Source: Nitrospirales bacterium
Lineage (GTDB): Bacteria; Nitrospirota; Nitrospiria; Nitrospirales; UBA8639
Direction: 5' to 3'
DNA length: 64,000 nucleotides
NCBI GenBank assembly: GCA_029261355.1
Contig: JAJDBM010000026.1
Span: 1-64,000 of the forward strand
In this document: one piece after another, positions 45,327 to 54,088 of the stretch
Layout: every line of letters starts with the position of its first letter
Position numbering within the stretch: the first letter of the stretch is position 1
Made by a program: the position numbers and the translations under genes
Notes under the pieces: model-generated
Told to the model about the DNA's origin: nothing
Databases searched by the model: none
The model's input: only the letters and a program-made list of their open reading frames with translations

Positions 45327-45641
45327 ATGAAAGTATAGCAGACCTATCAAGAGAAAATTGAGATTCAACTGAAGGAGTTGAGTGCTAGTTTAGATGAGTG
45401 TAATGACAAGGTGAGGCAGTTTAAGGATCGTGCTGTGGAGCTTGAAGGGGAGACAAAATTTACATGTGACGAATCCATCAAGACAGCTGAGGGGGAAATG
45501 GAAAAACTTCAAGCCAAATTAGAAGTAGGACGGGCTGAGTACGAACAACTGAAAGAATCGAGTGATGAAGCATGGGGGACTTTGAAGCCTGGCGTGAGTC
45601 TATCATGGGAAGATCATCGGGAATGCGTGGAAACGGCATGA
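45327..45641 (+). pseudogene. Sll1863-type coiled-coil stress protein with amber codon 4
   Basis: After GGAAGGAGAA the ATG at 45327 opens MKV, then TAG at 45336-45338, then an uninterrupted coiled-coil frame (QTYQEKIEIQLKELSASL, GEMEKLQAKLEVGRAEY, SSDEAWGTLKPGV) of about 100 codons. This matches the small coiled-coil stress-response proteins of the Sll1863 family. CAG to TAG is one base. No later start has a proper ribosome binding site, so expression is likely lost unless the stop is read through. Confidence 0.65.
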
Positions 45642-45707
45642 GGGGACATGAAGTTGACGATGAATGAAATGTCCTCAAAGTTTAAATATGCAGGAGAGTA
45701 TTTTCTA

Positions 45708-46376
45708 ATGCAACAGATGTTCGTCAAGTTACTTTTGATTTTATTGTTTACTGGTATCCATGCTCCATTACCTTTACGTGGCATGGACTTACCAGAAGGT
45801 GTTCGCCCGCTCATCATCACGCAGGATAACTCTTTGGCGTCTCATGTTTCGAGTGGTGTGTTGTTTCTCAATGAACCTTCAATTTTAGAAGAATTTTTTG
45901 AACAACTAGAAGGGGCATCTCCAAATTGGAAATACCTCTACGGATCGAATGTGGATGAACGCTATGACCGGTTATTTGAAGAAATGGAAAAACGGAATGA
46001 GGCACGGATTGGTCACGTCTTATTGAATCAACCTATTGCATTTGTGTGGTACGGAAATCTAACGAGCTATCGCCCAGAGCATAAAGGCTTTGGTGTAGCC
46101 ATTGGACCAATGAAAATACAAACGAATTGGGGGATTATCAGATTTAAAATCGCCAATGCGCCATTTGAAATGGTTGCAGTACCTTCGGCTTACCACCTAA
46201 AAGCTTTCCAAGATAAGAGAGCGAAAGGAGAAGAGATCGATATTCAAATTATTTATTCAGGCAGCCTGATGGAAGCTGAATCTGTGTTGTTTGATTTCTC
46301 CACTGAGAAAGAAGGGGAGGGGATGATTTTGCCGATTGTCATGCTCGATCAAGTGGATTTCATGTTGATTGAGTGA
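45708..46376 (+). CDS. Exported protein of unknown function
   Basis: This 222-residue protein has a signal peptide (KLLLILLFTGIHAPLPLRG). AGGAG lies about 11 bases before ATG 45708, which I prefer over 45648. The mature protein is acidic and soluble with no motif I recognise. It directly follows the broken coiled-coil gene. Confidence 0.65.
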   Translation: MQQMFVKLLLILLFTGIHAPLPLRGMDLPEGVRPLIITQDNSLASHVSSGVLFLNEPSILEEFFEQLEGASPNWKYLYGSNVDERYDRLFEEMEKRNEARIGHVLLNQPIAFVWYGNLTSYRPEHKGFGVAIGPMKIQTNWGIIRFKIANAPFEMVAVPSAYHLKAFQDKRAKGEEIDIQIIYSGSLMEAESVLFDFSTEKEGEGMILPIVMLDQVDFMLIE

Positions 46377-46476
46377 CTAGGTCTGTCAACCTTTGCGTAG
46401 AGGGAATCCTGTATTTCTTTATGGTTATGTAATGTACTGTGATATTTAATTCAACAGTCAGTTTCGGGGTTATCAA

Positions 46477-46817
46477 ATGGAACCTTGGATTGTGGTGCTC
46501 ATTGGAGTCGTCCTTGTCATATTGGTTTTTTCATCAAGTGGATTCTCCCAAAAAGAAGACTTTCCCAAAGGCAAAATCCTTTATCTTCAATATTGTGAAA
46601 CCTGTCATGGGCAAGAAGGCAAGGGTGCTGGGTATACCTTCTTTCAGCTGTCGATTGCAGATTTAACTTTCCCAGCAATTCAATGAAATCTGATAAAACT
46701 CTATGGAAAAGCATTTATATGGGGAAGTCAAATACCGTGATGGGAATGTGGAGATTTGTTCTGACCAATGAGGAGATCGATCGCGTCCTTGAATATGTAC
46801 GTTCTCTGATTCCATGA
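46477..46817 (+). pseudogene. Monoheme cytochrome c split by a frameshift
   Basis: The first frame (46477-46686) encodes a hydrophobic N-terminus, KGKILYLQYCETCHGQEGKG with one heme motif, and stops at TGA 46684-46686. The following frame, opening at ATG 46683 by ATGA overlap, encodes the missing C-terminal half of a class I cytochrome c: NTVMGMWRFVLTNEEIDRVL split at its end by YVRSLIP. One base was gained or lost near 46680. Coupled translation of two halves is formally possible because of the ATGA, but the methionine ligand would then be on a separate peptide without a signal sequence. Confidence 0.75.
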
Positions 46818-46901
46818 CCAGAATTGTGATGAAAATAGGCTTAAGAGAACATGTGTGGTGAATCTTTGAAATTGAGGAAGTCTAGGACATATAGGGGGCG
46901 A

Positions 46902-47867
46902 ATGCAGATGCTCGGCGCGAGATGTGTCTTTGTTCTCTTTGTCATTCTCATTCTCACTCCTCGAGTCGGGTGGTCTGAAGGAGGGGAATGGCTTTCATCG
47001 CTCTCAGCACAACATGGTGATTGTCGTTATGCCGAAACTATTGATGACTCGAGTACAGCAAATAATGATGGAATTCATAAGGTGGGATTTCCTGATGATG
47101 ATGTTTTTCGTCCCTTACTAGCGGCCTCCAAGGAACCGAGGTTTTTCGGGAGTTATCAGCATGTGCGTTTCAGGGATGTTGGTGAGTCTTTAAATGTCGG
47201 CCTGATTACGGCTGGTGGGACATTTGGACTGTGGGGGTTGCGACATGAAACCAATTGTGACGGGCTGCAGTTTAGCCTTTTCGGTGCCATTTTTTCTCAG
47301 TTTAATTTAGATGCGGATTCTACTGATCTTATCAATTCAGACTTCCAGGTTGGATTTCCTTTTACATGGCGTCGTGGTTCAGTTTCTACGCGTGTACGTG
47401 TATACCATCAGAGTAGTCATGTCGGAGATGAGTTTTTATTGAGAAATCCTGAATTTGATCGAGTAAACCTTGGATTTGAAGCACTGGATGCCTTAGCCTC
47501 GTTCGAGTTTCATTCCTGGAGAATTTATGGAGGGGGAAGCTATCTCATTCGTCGGAATCCTGCGTTAGATCGAGGTGTCGTTCAATGGGGGATAGAATAC
47601 CGGTCAGATTCCTATCTTTCTCCAGTTTTGGGCAAGCTGATGAAAGGTATTTATTATACGCCTGTATTGGGAGCTGATTTTCAGTCAATTGAACAGTTCG
47701 GGTGGAATGTGAACTCGAGTGTCATGGGTGGTCTTGAATGGTCTCGTATAGGAAGTACTCGCCGGTTTCGACTACTTCTCAGCTACTATCGTGGACATAA
47801 CCCTTTTGGACAATTTTTTGATCAGAAAATAGAAACTTTTGGAATCGGTTTTTACATTGAGATTTGA
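46902..47867 (+). CDS. DUF1207 outer-membrane protein
   Basis: This 321-residue protein has a signal peptide (VFVLFVILILTPRVGWS). The DUF1207 signature FRPLLAASKEPRFFGSYQH follows, then alternating aromatic beta strands ending in a terminal phenylalanine-like strand (GIGFYIEI), consistent with a 12- to 14-strand outer-membrane barrel. ATG 46902 is chosen after GGGGGCGA. Function of the family is not known to me. Confidence 0.8.
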   Translation: MQMLGARCVFVLFVILILTPRVGWSEGGEWLSSLSAQHGDCRYAETIDDSSTANNDGIHKVGFPDDDVFRPLLAASKEPRFFGSYQHVRFRDVGESLNVGLITAGGTFGLWGLRHETNCDGLQFSLFGAIFSQFNLDADSTDLINSDFQVGFPFTWRRGSVSTRVRVYHQSSHVGDEFLLRNPEFDRVNLGFEALDALASFEFHSWRIYGGGSYLIRRNPALDRGVVQWGIEYRSDSYLSPVLGKLMKGIYYTPVLGADFQSIEQFGWNVNSSVMGGLEWSRIGSTRRFRLLLSYYRGHNPFGQFFDQKIETFGIGFYIEI

Positions 47868-48106
47868 CTAATTCATGATACCGAGGCCTTAAATGATTAG
47901 AGCGTAAAAACTATTTCATGATCCAGTGAGTTGCATGTAGAGGGCCATCAGATTATGTCTCCGTATCTTCCTTCTACTTTGTTTCCCATTTTTAACGGTG
48001 ATCGTTGTAAGGGGGGTCTCGAGAAAAGAAGAGCGATCTATCCCAAGCCTTGTCCGATCTGTCATGGTTTATCAGACCAGGAAGGCGGCGTGATGTATTT
48101 TCATTC

Positions 48107-48142
48107 TCATCGGGCTCATCGGGCTCATCGGGCTCATCGGGT
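48107..48142. repeat. Four copies of a nine-base repeat
   Basis: TCATCGGGC is repeated four times head to tail, the last with one changed base. It is in frame for a PDE-type repeat on the minus strand but in no supported gene. The whole gap 47868-48502 has no intact gene. Confidence 0.8.
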
Positions 48143-48357
48143 GGAATTGATGCCTTCAGCCACTCAATAGAAATCAAATTTAAGCTCTGGGAAAGCGTCC
48201 ATGAAGGAGGACGACCTTTCGGCGAGAATAAGTTCGAAATCAACCATATCTGAGCTGGAAGTTGTCATGGACCATACGTATAAGCACTTCTTAAGTTGGT
48301 AAAGACTTTTTAGAGAGGCAAACAGGGGAGAGAGTCATCCCCATGCTGATGACAAGA

Positions 48358-48414
48358 CATTTGGGATGCGTTCCACGACGCGTGGCCTACCATGCATGCT
48401 GTTCTATGTCCGAG
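48358..48414 (+). pseudogene. Tail of a universal stress protein gene (relic)
   Basis: The plus-strand translation HLGCVPRRVAYHACCSM matches the C-terminal USP block (LGSVSTRVAYHAPCSVLVVR in pattern) of the intact USP gene just downstream at 48503. Upstream coding sequence is not recognisable. It looks like a leftover of a tandem USP duplication. Confidence 0.5.
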
Positions 48415-48502
48415 GTTCGTCCACGGATGAATCATTTTTGAAAAGATATATTTGGACTTTTCGTAGACCAAGAGAAGAGTTTCATGAAAGGAAAGCGATG
48501 CT

Positions 48503-49456
48503 ATGAAGGTTTTGCTCGGCGTTGATTTCTCATCTGACTCGAAAGCTGCTATTCGTCTTTTGTCAAGTATCGGCTTTCCTCCTAGCTCTGATTTATCTCT
48601 CATCCATGTGATCAGTGGCTATGATGCATTGCGTGTCAGCCATTCTTATGAATTAGAAGAAAATCTAAGAGCTCTACAGGAAGAGGCACGTGACCGTGCT
48701 TATAAGAATCTCAATAGACTTGCCGTTAAGTTTATCGATCCTTGTTTAACGTTTCATAGCGAGATCAAAGACGGGAATGTTGGCAAGGCGATTCTTTCAT
48801 TCTTAGAACAGAAACGTATCGACCTTGCCGTCTTAGGGACTCGAGGGATGTCGGGGTTACAGCGGTTTCTCTTAGGAAGTGTGAGTGAATGGATTCTTCA
48901 GGAGGCTCCATGCTCAGTTCTTATCGTTCGTGGTGCCAGGCGATTGACGAACCGTGGAATTCGAGTGTTATTAACGACGGATGGTTCTCTTGATGCACAA
49001 CGTGCTTTAGAGTTTCTAAATAGGCTTCGCTTGCCAGCCCAGTCTGAAGTCACTGTCTTTCATGCAGTGGAAGGTTCTGACTATCGAGTCGTTCAAGATG
49101 ATTTTCGAAGTTTGATTGTCGATTCTTCTGGTCATGCCGATTTGGTGAAGCTCTCTCAAGATATTCAAACCCGAAGAGAAGTAGCGGGTCGAGCTCTCGT
49201 AAAGGACGTCAAGAGGGGTCTTGCTAACAGATATAGCAAAGGAGAGCATCTTTCGACTGGTCATGCTGCGGAAGAAATCCTTCATGCTGCACGTCGGTTC
49301 AGAGCCGATCTTATCGTCATGGGATCCCGTGGGCTTACCGGCATCAAACGACAATTTCTCGGCAGTGTTTCTACCCGGGTGGCTTATCATGCGCCTTGTT
49401 CGGTTCTTGTGGTGAGAGAACTATCGAAAAAAAAGGTCGTACGGTTACAACAATAG
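48503..49456 (+). CDS. Tandem universal stress protein
   Basis: This 317-residue cytoplasmic protein has two Usp domains with nucleotide loops GTRGMSGLQRFLLGSVSEW and GSRGLTGIKRQFLGSVSTR. Both match the full ATP-binding pattern. It is nearest in organisation to the protein at 32131. It is a single gene, about 26 kb from hsp20 and the rest of the USP set, and is preceded by a relic of another USP tail. Confidence 0.92.
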   Translation: MKVLLGVDFSSDSKAAIRLLSSIGFPPSSDLSLIHVISGYDALRVSHSYELEENLRALQEEARDRAYKNLNRLAVKFIDPCLTFHSEIKDGNVGKAILSFLEQKRIDLAVLGTRGMSGLQRFLLGSVSEWILQEAPCSVLIVRGARRLTNRGIRVLLTTDGSLDAQRALEFLNRLRLPAQSEVTVFHAVEGSDYRVVQDDFRSLIVDSSGHADLVKLSQDIQTRREVAGRALVKDVKRGLANRYSKGEHLSTGHAAEEILHAARRFRADLIVMGSRGLTGIKRQFLGSVSTRVAYHAPCSVLVVRELSKKKVVRLQQ

Positions 49457-49593
49457 TCCATCCAGCGAATTCATTCACCATTGTCATATTGTGAAGCTAA
49501 TCGAGCAGATGACTTTGAGAGGAATCCTTTCTTTATTTCTCTATCCCTCGCATGAATAATTGGGCGATTCGTCTCATTTAGTTTGTCTGTGAT

Positions 49594-49613
49594 AAGGCGA
49601 CTGTCGCCTTTTT
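49594..49613 (+). terminator. Rho-independent terminator
   Basis: AAGGCGAC and GTCGCCTT flank a single base and are followed by TTT, giving a GC-rich hairpin (real loop about five bases) with a T-run. It lies 140 bases after the USP stop, the only plus-strand gene upstream. The rest of 49457-49777 holds no supported gene. Confidence 0.5.
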
Positions 49614-49777
49614 CCGCTATAGCCGATTGAATGCTGTTGCCTTTTTCCCCAATGCCTCGATTGAATTCCTTTAAATACAAGTATTTTCGATCGAGAAAAC
49701 TGGTATCGACTTTGCTTTTATGAAATTATACTTGATGGAAAATATGGGAATATATTATTTTCGATAAATTTGTCCTA

Positions 49778-49800
49778 TTGACAAATCTAAGATTTGTCAA
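49778..49800. promoter_or_regulatory. 23-base perfect inverted repeat before the sigma54 activator
   Basis: TTGACAAATC, three bases, GATTTGTCAA form a perfect 10-bp inverted repeat ending 48 bases before the start of the sigma54-activator gene. Its left arm contains TTGACA, a -35-like hexamer. It is likely an operator, perhaps for autoregulation or for an unlinked repressor. Confidence 0.6.
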
Positions 49801-49848
49801 AATGCTGTGACAGGAAACAAACTATGATTATGAAAGGAAAGGGAAACG

Positions 49849-51261
49849 ATGGCCGGATCGTTTGTATCAATACCGCCTGAGGATTTCGTTCTTGCCGCAC
49901 GGGTAGAGGGATTAACACTTCTCGCGAATCAACTGAGTGAACCAGTCGTCATCTTTGATCCAAGTTTGAGGCTTGTTTATGCGAATACTCATGCAGACTC
50001 GTTGGTTTCATCATGTCCACTCTTGAACGACTCTTCATCTATCGATCTCGATGCTTCATCGAGATCTCAGGAATCATGTACGGTTTGTCCTGCCAAGGAC
50101 CTACTGACAGGTATGGAAACTCAGAACTCAAGTAACCCAGAACCTTCAATCATCAACATGGGTAATCCTTCTTGTCCATTTCCAACCTCTTTTACTGTTC
50201 CTGGTGCTAGGGATAATCTAGCTTGTGTTGTGTTGATGGGACGCTCTCCTGAGGGAAATCAGGTGTTGAAAACGTCGTTGGAGAATATTACTTCAACTCA
50301 GGATATCCCAATTTCTCAAGAGAATCAGTTTGTTCATCCGTTGATTGGGCAGAGTGCTTCCATGCAACAACTTCTGGATATGATTGGGTTGGTGGCACAA
50401 TCTGAGTCGACTGTCATGATAGAGGGGGAAAGTGGAACAGGTAAGGAATTGGTAGCCAAAACCATTCATCAAATGAGCTCTCGTCGTGACCACCCCTTTG
50501 TCGTTGTTGAATGTAGTTCATTGCCAGAAACATTGTTAGAAAGTGAATTATTTGGTCACGTTCGAGGAGCCTTTACCGGGGCAGTAGCTGATCGAAAAGG
50601 ACTGTTTGAGGAAGCTGAGGGGGGCACGATTTTTTTAGATGAAATCGCCGACACCTCTCCAACGTTTCAAGCGAAACTTCTTCGTGTTTTACAAGAAGGA
50701 GAAATTAAACCGGTTGGGAGTAACCGTAATATTACCGTAGATGTGCGAGTCATTTCCGCAAGTAATAAGCCTCTCGCTTCTCTTGTCCAAGAACGGGCTT
50801 TTCGCACAGATCTCTACTACCGATTGGCAGTTCTTCCTTTAGCGATTCCCGCTCTGAGGGATAGAAGTGGAGATATTCCGCTTCTTGTCAAGTATTTCCT
50901 GGAGAAATCCTGTATGCAGAATAGTAAGGTTGGGCGCTTAATTCCACCTGAGACGATGCATGCTTTGGTCGCTCATGATTGGCCTGGTAATGTGAGAGAA
51001 TTAGAGAATGTCATTGAACGAGCTGTCGTGGTAGGCCAGCATTCGACACTCAAGATTCAGGATTTTTTTGGTGCAAGGCCGGATGTGTCTGAAGTACGAG
51101 ACTTCTCTTCACTTAGCAAAGCGGCTCGACAAGCAGTAGAAAAAAAAGAAATTCTCAAGGCCTTGCAAGAGACTCGAGGAGATAAAAGCCGTGCCGCTCG
51201 AAAACTGAAAATTAGTCGAGCAAATCTCTACAATAAACTCAAGGAATTTCAGATTCAGTAA
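49849..51261 (+). CDS. Orphan sigma54-dependent activator with PAS-like sensor
   Basis: This 470-residue activator has no receiver. An N-terminal PAS-like region (PVVIFDPSLRLVYANTHAD) has a cysteine segment CTVCPAKDLL, which could bind metal, heme or a redox ligand. Next come the AAA+ domain with GESGTGKELVAKTIH and the sigma54 loop GAFTGA, Walker B TIFLDEIAD, and a Fis-type helix-turn-helix (TRGDKSRAARKLKISRANLY). No kinase is adjacent, so it is probably controlled directly by a small ligand. It is a second candidate activator for the sigma54-type promoters. Confidence 0.92.
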   Translation: MAGSFVSIPPEDFVLAARVEGLTLLANQLSEPVVIFDPSLRLVYANTHADSLVSSCPLLNDSSSIDLDASSRSQESCTVCPAKDLLTGMETQNSSNPEPSIINMGNPSCPFPTSFTVPGARDNLACVVLMGRSPEGNQVLKTSLENITSTQDIPISQENQFVHPLIGQSASMQQLLDMIGLVAQSESTVMIEGESGTGKELVAKTIHQMSSRRDHPFVVVECSSLPETLLESELFGHVRGAFTGAVADRKGLFEEAEGGTIFLDEIADTSPTFQAKLLRVLQEGEIKPVGSNRNITVDVRVISASNKPLASLVQERAFRTDLYYRLAVLPLAIPALRDRSGDIPLLVKYFLEKSCMQNSKVGRLIPPETMHALVAHDWPGNVRELENVIERAVVVGQHSTLKIQDFFGARPDVSEVRDFSSLSKAARQAVEKKEILKALQETRGDKSRAARKLKISRANLYNKLKEFQIQ

Positions 51262-51726
51262 GCCATTCTCCTTTCAGATTTTTCTGACAATATATTCCTA
51301 AATTTCCATTGATTCAATGGTGCTTGTTGAGACGTTCATCCTCCCGCATTTGTTTTCTTGATAGAGGCATCCAACAGTAATTCTGAAACCCTCCGCCTCG
51401 TCTCTTCACCTACCTATTCTCTAAGGGCACGCCTAATAATCGTCTTTTCCACGATTCTCAATTTTCTGAGGCGTTGTATTCCTGTCGAGCCGGAGTATGA
51501 CGATTTAAAAATGAAGTACTCCATTGATTGCCGAAAAATCAATACGCACATTGTTCATCTATGAATCAGCTATGCTTTTTGATGACCTAACAATCTCTGT
51601 GCATTATGATGGAGAGTATTACGGTAAATAGCAGAATAGGAATTTTGTCGAATCATTATTTGCTTTCAGTCTTCGTGTGGATTGAAATCTCTCTCAACAA
51701 TACGAATGATCATATTGGAGGAAAGA
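51262..51726. other. Intergenic, no supported gene
   Basis: No domain, hairpin or repeat of note was found. Downstream of the activator stop there is no strong terminator visible. The promoter of the protease gene must lie within the last 100 bases (GGAGGAAAGA before ATG 51727 is its ribosome binding site). Confidence 0.4.
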
Positions 51727-53256
51727 ATGAAAGTTAACGACAATCACCATATGCGGGCACATACATGTGGCAGATTACGGTTTCTCTCTTTTCTCATGGT
51801 ACATCTTTCTCTCCTTCTGTTGTGTATGTCCGTAGAATCGTTCATTCCCTCAAGTGATAACCTATTGGCAGCTGAGTCTTTTCCAGCTACCCAGGAAAAT
51901 GATGTGCGCATACCTGTCAGACCAGCGTCAGTTCTTTCTCGTGAGTTAGTTCAAGTTGCGCAACAGGCACGTGTGTCGGTGGTCAATATTACGATCAAAA
52001 CCAAGAGTAACAATGAGTCTGGTCAATTTGAACTCTTTCCGTTCTTGGATAATCCGTTTCCTCGTCGACTGTACGAGAACCCCACCGAGTCTCAAGAAGA
52101 GATACCGCTTCTGGACAGTCCAGAGATTCGAACGGCATCTGGAGTTATTATACGTTCCGATGGCTATATTATAACTAATAACCATGTGGTGGATCAGGCG
52201 TATGACATTCGTATCCAGCTTGCTGATCAACGCATCATGCCAGCTCAAATTATAGGACAGGACCCTCAAACTGATTTAGCGGTTCTCAAGATCGAGGCTG
52301 AAAATCTTCCCGTTGTTCATTGGGGCGATTCCGGACATCTACAAGTTGGAGAGATTGTTGTGGCAGTGGGTAATCCAGTTGGACTCAATCAAATCGTGAC
52401 GATGGGGATTGTCAGTGCAGTCGGACAAGGGAATTTTGATCATGTCGATATGGAAAGTTTCATACAGACAGATGCGACCGTCATTCCAGGGAATTCTGGA
52501 GGGGCATTACTGAACCTTCAGGGTGAACTCATAGGTATCAATACAGCCCTTTTACGAGACAACCGTAGCGAAATGGGAATTGGTTTTGCCATTCCCAGCC
52601 AAATGGCTAAGACTGTTTCGACAATGCTCATTCAAAAGGGAACAGTCACTCGTGGATGGATAGGGGTCGCGACACAAAAATTGACCCCAGAGTTAGAGAT
52701 TCATTTAAAAAATTCCGGATCCCACGGGGTACTGGTTACAGAATTTGATAAAAACGGACCTGCAGGTCGAGCGCAATTTCAACAAAGGGATATTATTCTG
52801 AGTTATCGGGGAACTCCCATTGACGAACCACGACAACTTCAATCCCTGGTTGCAGAGACCAAACCAGGAACATCGGTCATGATCACACGAATTCACGATG
52901 GCCAGGAACAAACTGTGGCTGTAACGATAGAAGAATTTCCTTTTTTGACGATCTCTACCCCTTCCTCGATACCTATCAAGGTGTCTGAAATTCTGGCGGG
53001 AGTGACTGTGGAACCTATACCGAAAGATTTTGCCAGAGGGAAAGATGGTTTGTTAGTCAGTGCTATCGTTCCGGGAAGTCTTTCAGATACTCGTGGACTT
53101 GAGGAAGGGGATGTGATTCTCGAAATCAACCAGATTATCATGCATTCAGTCAAGGACTTTAAGCAGGTACAAGCTACACTTGGGCTCAAGGATCGTGCTC
53201 TTCTCTTTATTCGTCGTGAACAGGTGGCGATGTTTTTGGCCATACATAAAGATTAG
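51727..53256 (+). CDS. degP: Periplasmic serine protease, DegP/HtrA type
   Basis: This 509-residue exported protease/chaperone has a signal peptide (FLSFLMVHLSLLLLCMS). The catalytic triad is in NNHVVDQAYD (His), TDLAVLKIEA (Asp) and PGNSGGALLN (Ser). Two PDZ domains follow (around VLVTEFDKNGPAGRA and LLVSAIVPGSLSD). ATG 51727 has GGAGGAAAGA and is better than ATG 51682. HtrA proteins degrade misfolded periplasmic and outer-membrane proteins, here likely during envelope stress. No RseA-type regulator is nearby. Confidence 0.93.
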   Translation: MKVNDNHHMRAHTCGRLRFLSFLMVHLSLLLLCMSVESFIPSSDNLLAAESFPATQENDVRIPVRPASVLSRELVQVAQQARVSVVNITIKTKSNNESGQFELFPFLDNPFPRRLYENPTESQEEIPLLDSPEIRTASGVIIRSDGYIITNNHVVDQAYDIRIQLADQRIMPAQIIGQDPQTDLAVLKIEAENLPVVHWGDSGHLQVGEIVVAVGNPVGLNQIVTMGIVSAVGQGNFDHVDMESFIQTDATVIPGNSGGALLNLQGELIGINTALLRDNRSEMGIGFAIPSQMAKTVSTMLIQKGTVTRGWIGVATQKLTPELEIHLKNSGSHGVLVTEFDKNGPAGRAQFQQRDIILSYRGTPIDEPRQLQSLVAETKPGTSVMITRIHDGQEQTVAVTIEEFPFLTISTPSSIPIKVSEILAGVTVEPIPKDFARGKDGLLVSAIVPGSLSDTRGLEEGDVILEINQIIMHSVKDFKQVQATLGLKDRALLFIRREQVAMFLAIHKD

Positions 53257-54088
53257 AAGAGTTGTTGATGTGGAAATCTTTTATCATCCATCTTAAAACA
53301 ATATTTAACTATCCCACTCTGGAAGAATGTTATAGAGTTGCAGCCCTTGATGTCTTTAATTAAGTTCAGCAATGAACGAGGGCTGTTATCTGTCTGGGTA
53401 CATGAATGAGGCCCTACGATATACTATCAGCCCGCTGTTTCACGGAATGGCGTGACGGTAAGGGAAACTTACCGAGAACGTAACGTATTCGAATAAACGT
53501 TCATGAGATCACAGCTCTCTGGAATCTTCCCTGATTCGCGTAAGTCAGTTTTCCCATCATCCTGCTTGTGTGTCCTGTATTAAACAGTTTTTGGTTAGAT
53601 TTATGAAACGCATAACGCTGTCATTCAGGTGTACAGAATTTATCCATGTTATTCATGGTGGTGAGGAATGAGACGTTCGTAACGATGCTTGAGGTCAAGT
53701 GCAGGCTCAACCGAAGTCTCTCTATTACGGTGGTAAATTTGTTTTCTAGATAAACCAGGAATTTTATTTGAATGAATAATGTTCAGTCAGGATGGAAATG
53801 CATCGAGAGCAGGAATCTATAATATGATGATTTCATTTCAATATTTACGTTACCTCGCATGTATGACAAGATGACAGAGGTTATAGGTCAAATTTACTTT
53901 CGGGATATGTTGTGGCGATACATTCAATTCCTGGCCATCGATGAGTGAGTTCATGAAGGTCTAAGTTGTATGGTCATCAATTTAAGGTCGTTTCTTTTAA
54001 TCAGAAATGCCGAATTTGTGGAGTGAATGGCGATGCTCTGGCAGGGATTGAATAGCACTGAAATGGTCGGTCGTAGGAAATTAACGAA
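53257..54088. other. Long gap without a recognisable gene
   Basis: About 830 bases contain no open frame with domain or signal features and no RNA that I recognise. A weak pair of inverted arms CAGCCCT/AGGGCTG lies near 53341-53390. It is unusually long for this compact window and may hold a structured RNA or a decayed gene. Confidence 0.4.

Noticed and set aside
48107-48142. Nine-base tandem repeat as a CRISPR-like array
   Set aside because: Copies are head to tail without spacers, so it is a simple tandem repeat.
48371-48383. CCACG/CGTGG hairpin as a terminator
   Set aside because: It is short, lacks a T-run and lies inside the USP tail relic, where the base pairs are explained by coding sequence.
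48390-48410. Sigma54-like TGGCC before the USP gene at 48503
   Set aside because: GC does not fall at the required distance, and the sequence is explained as a USP tail relic.
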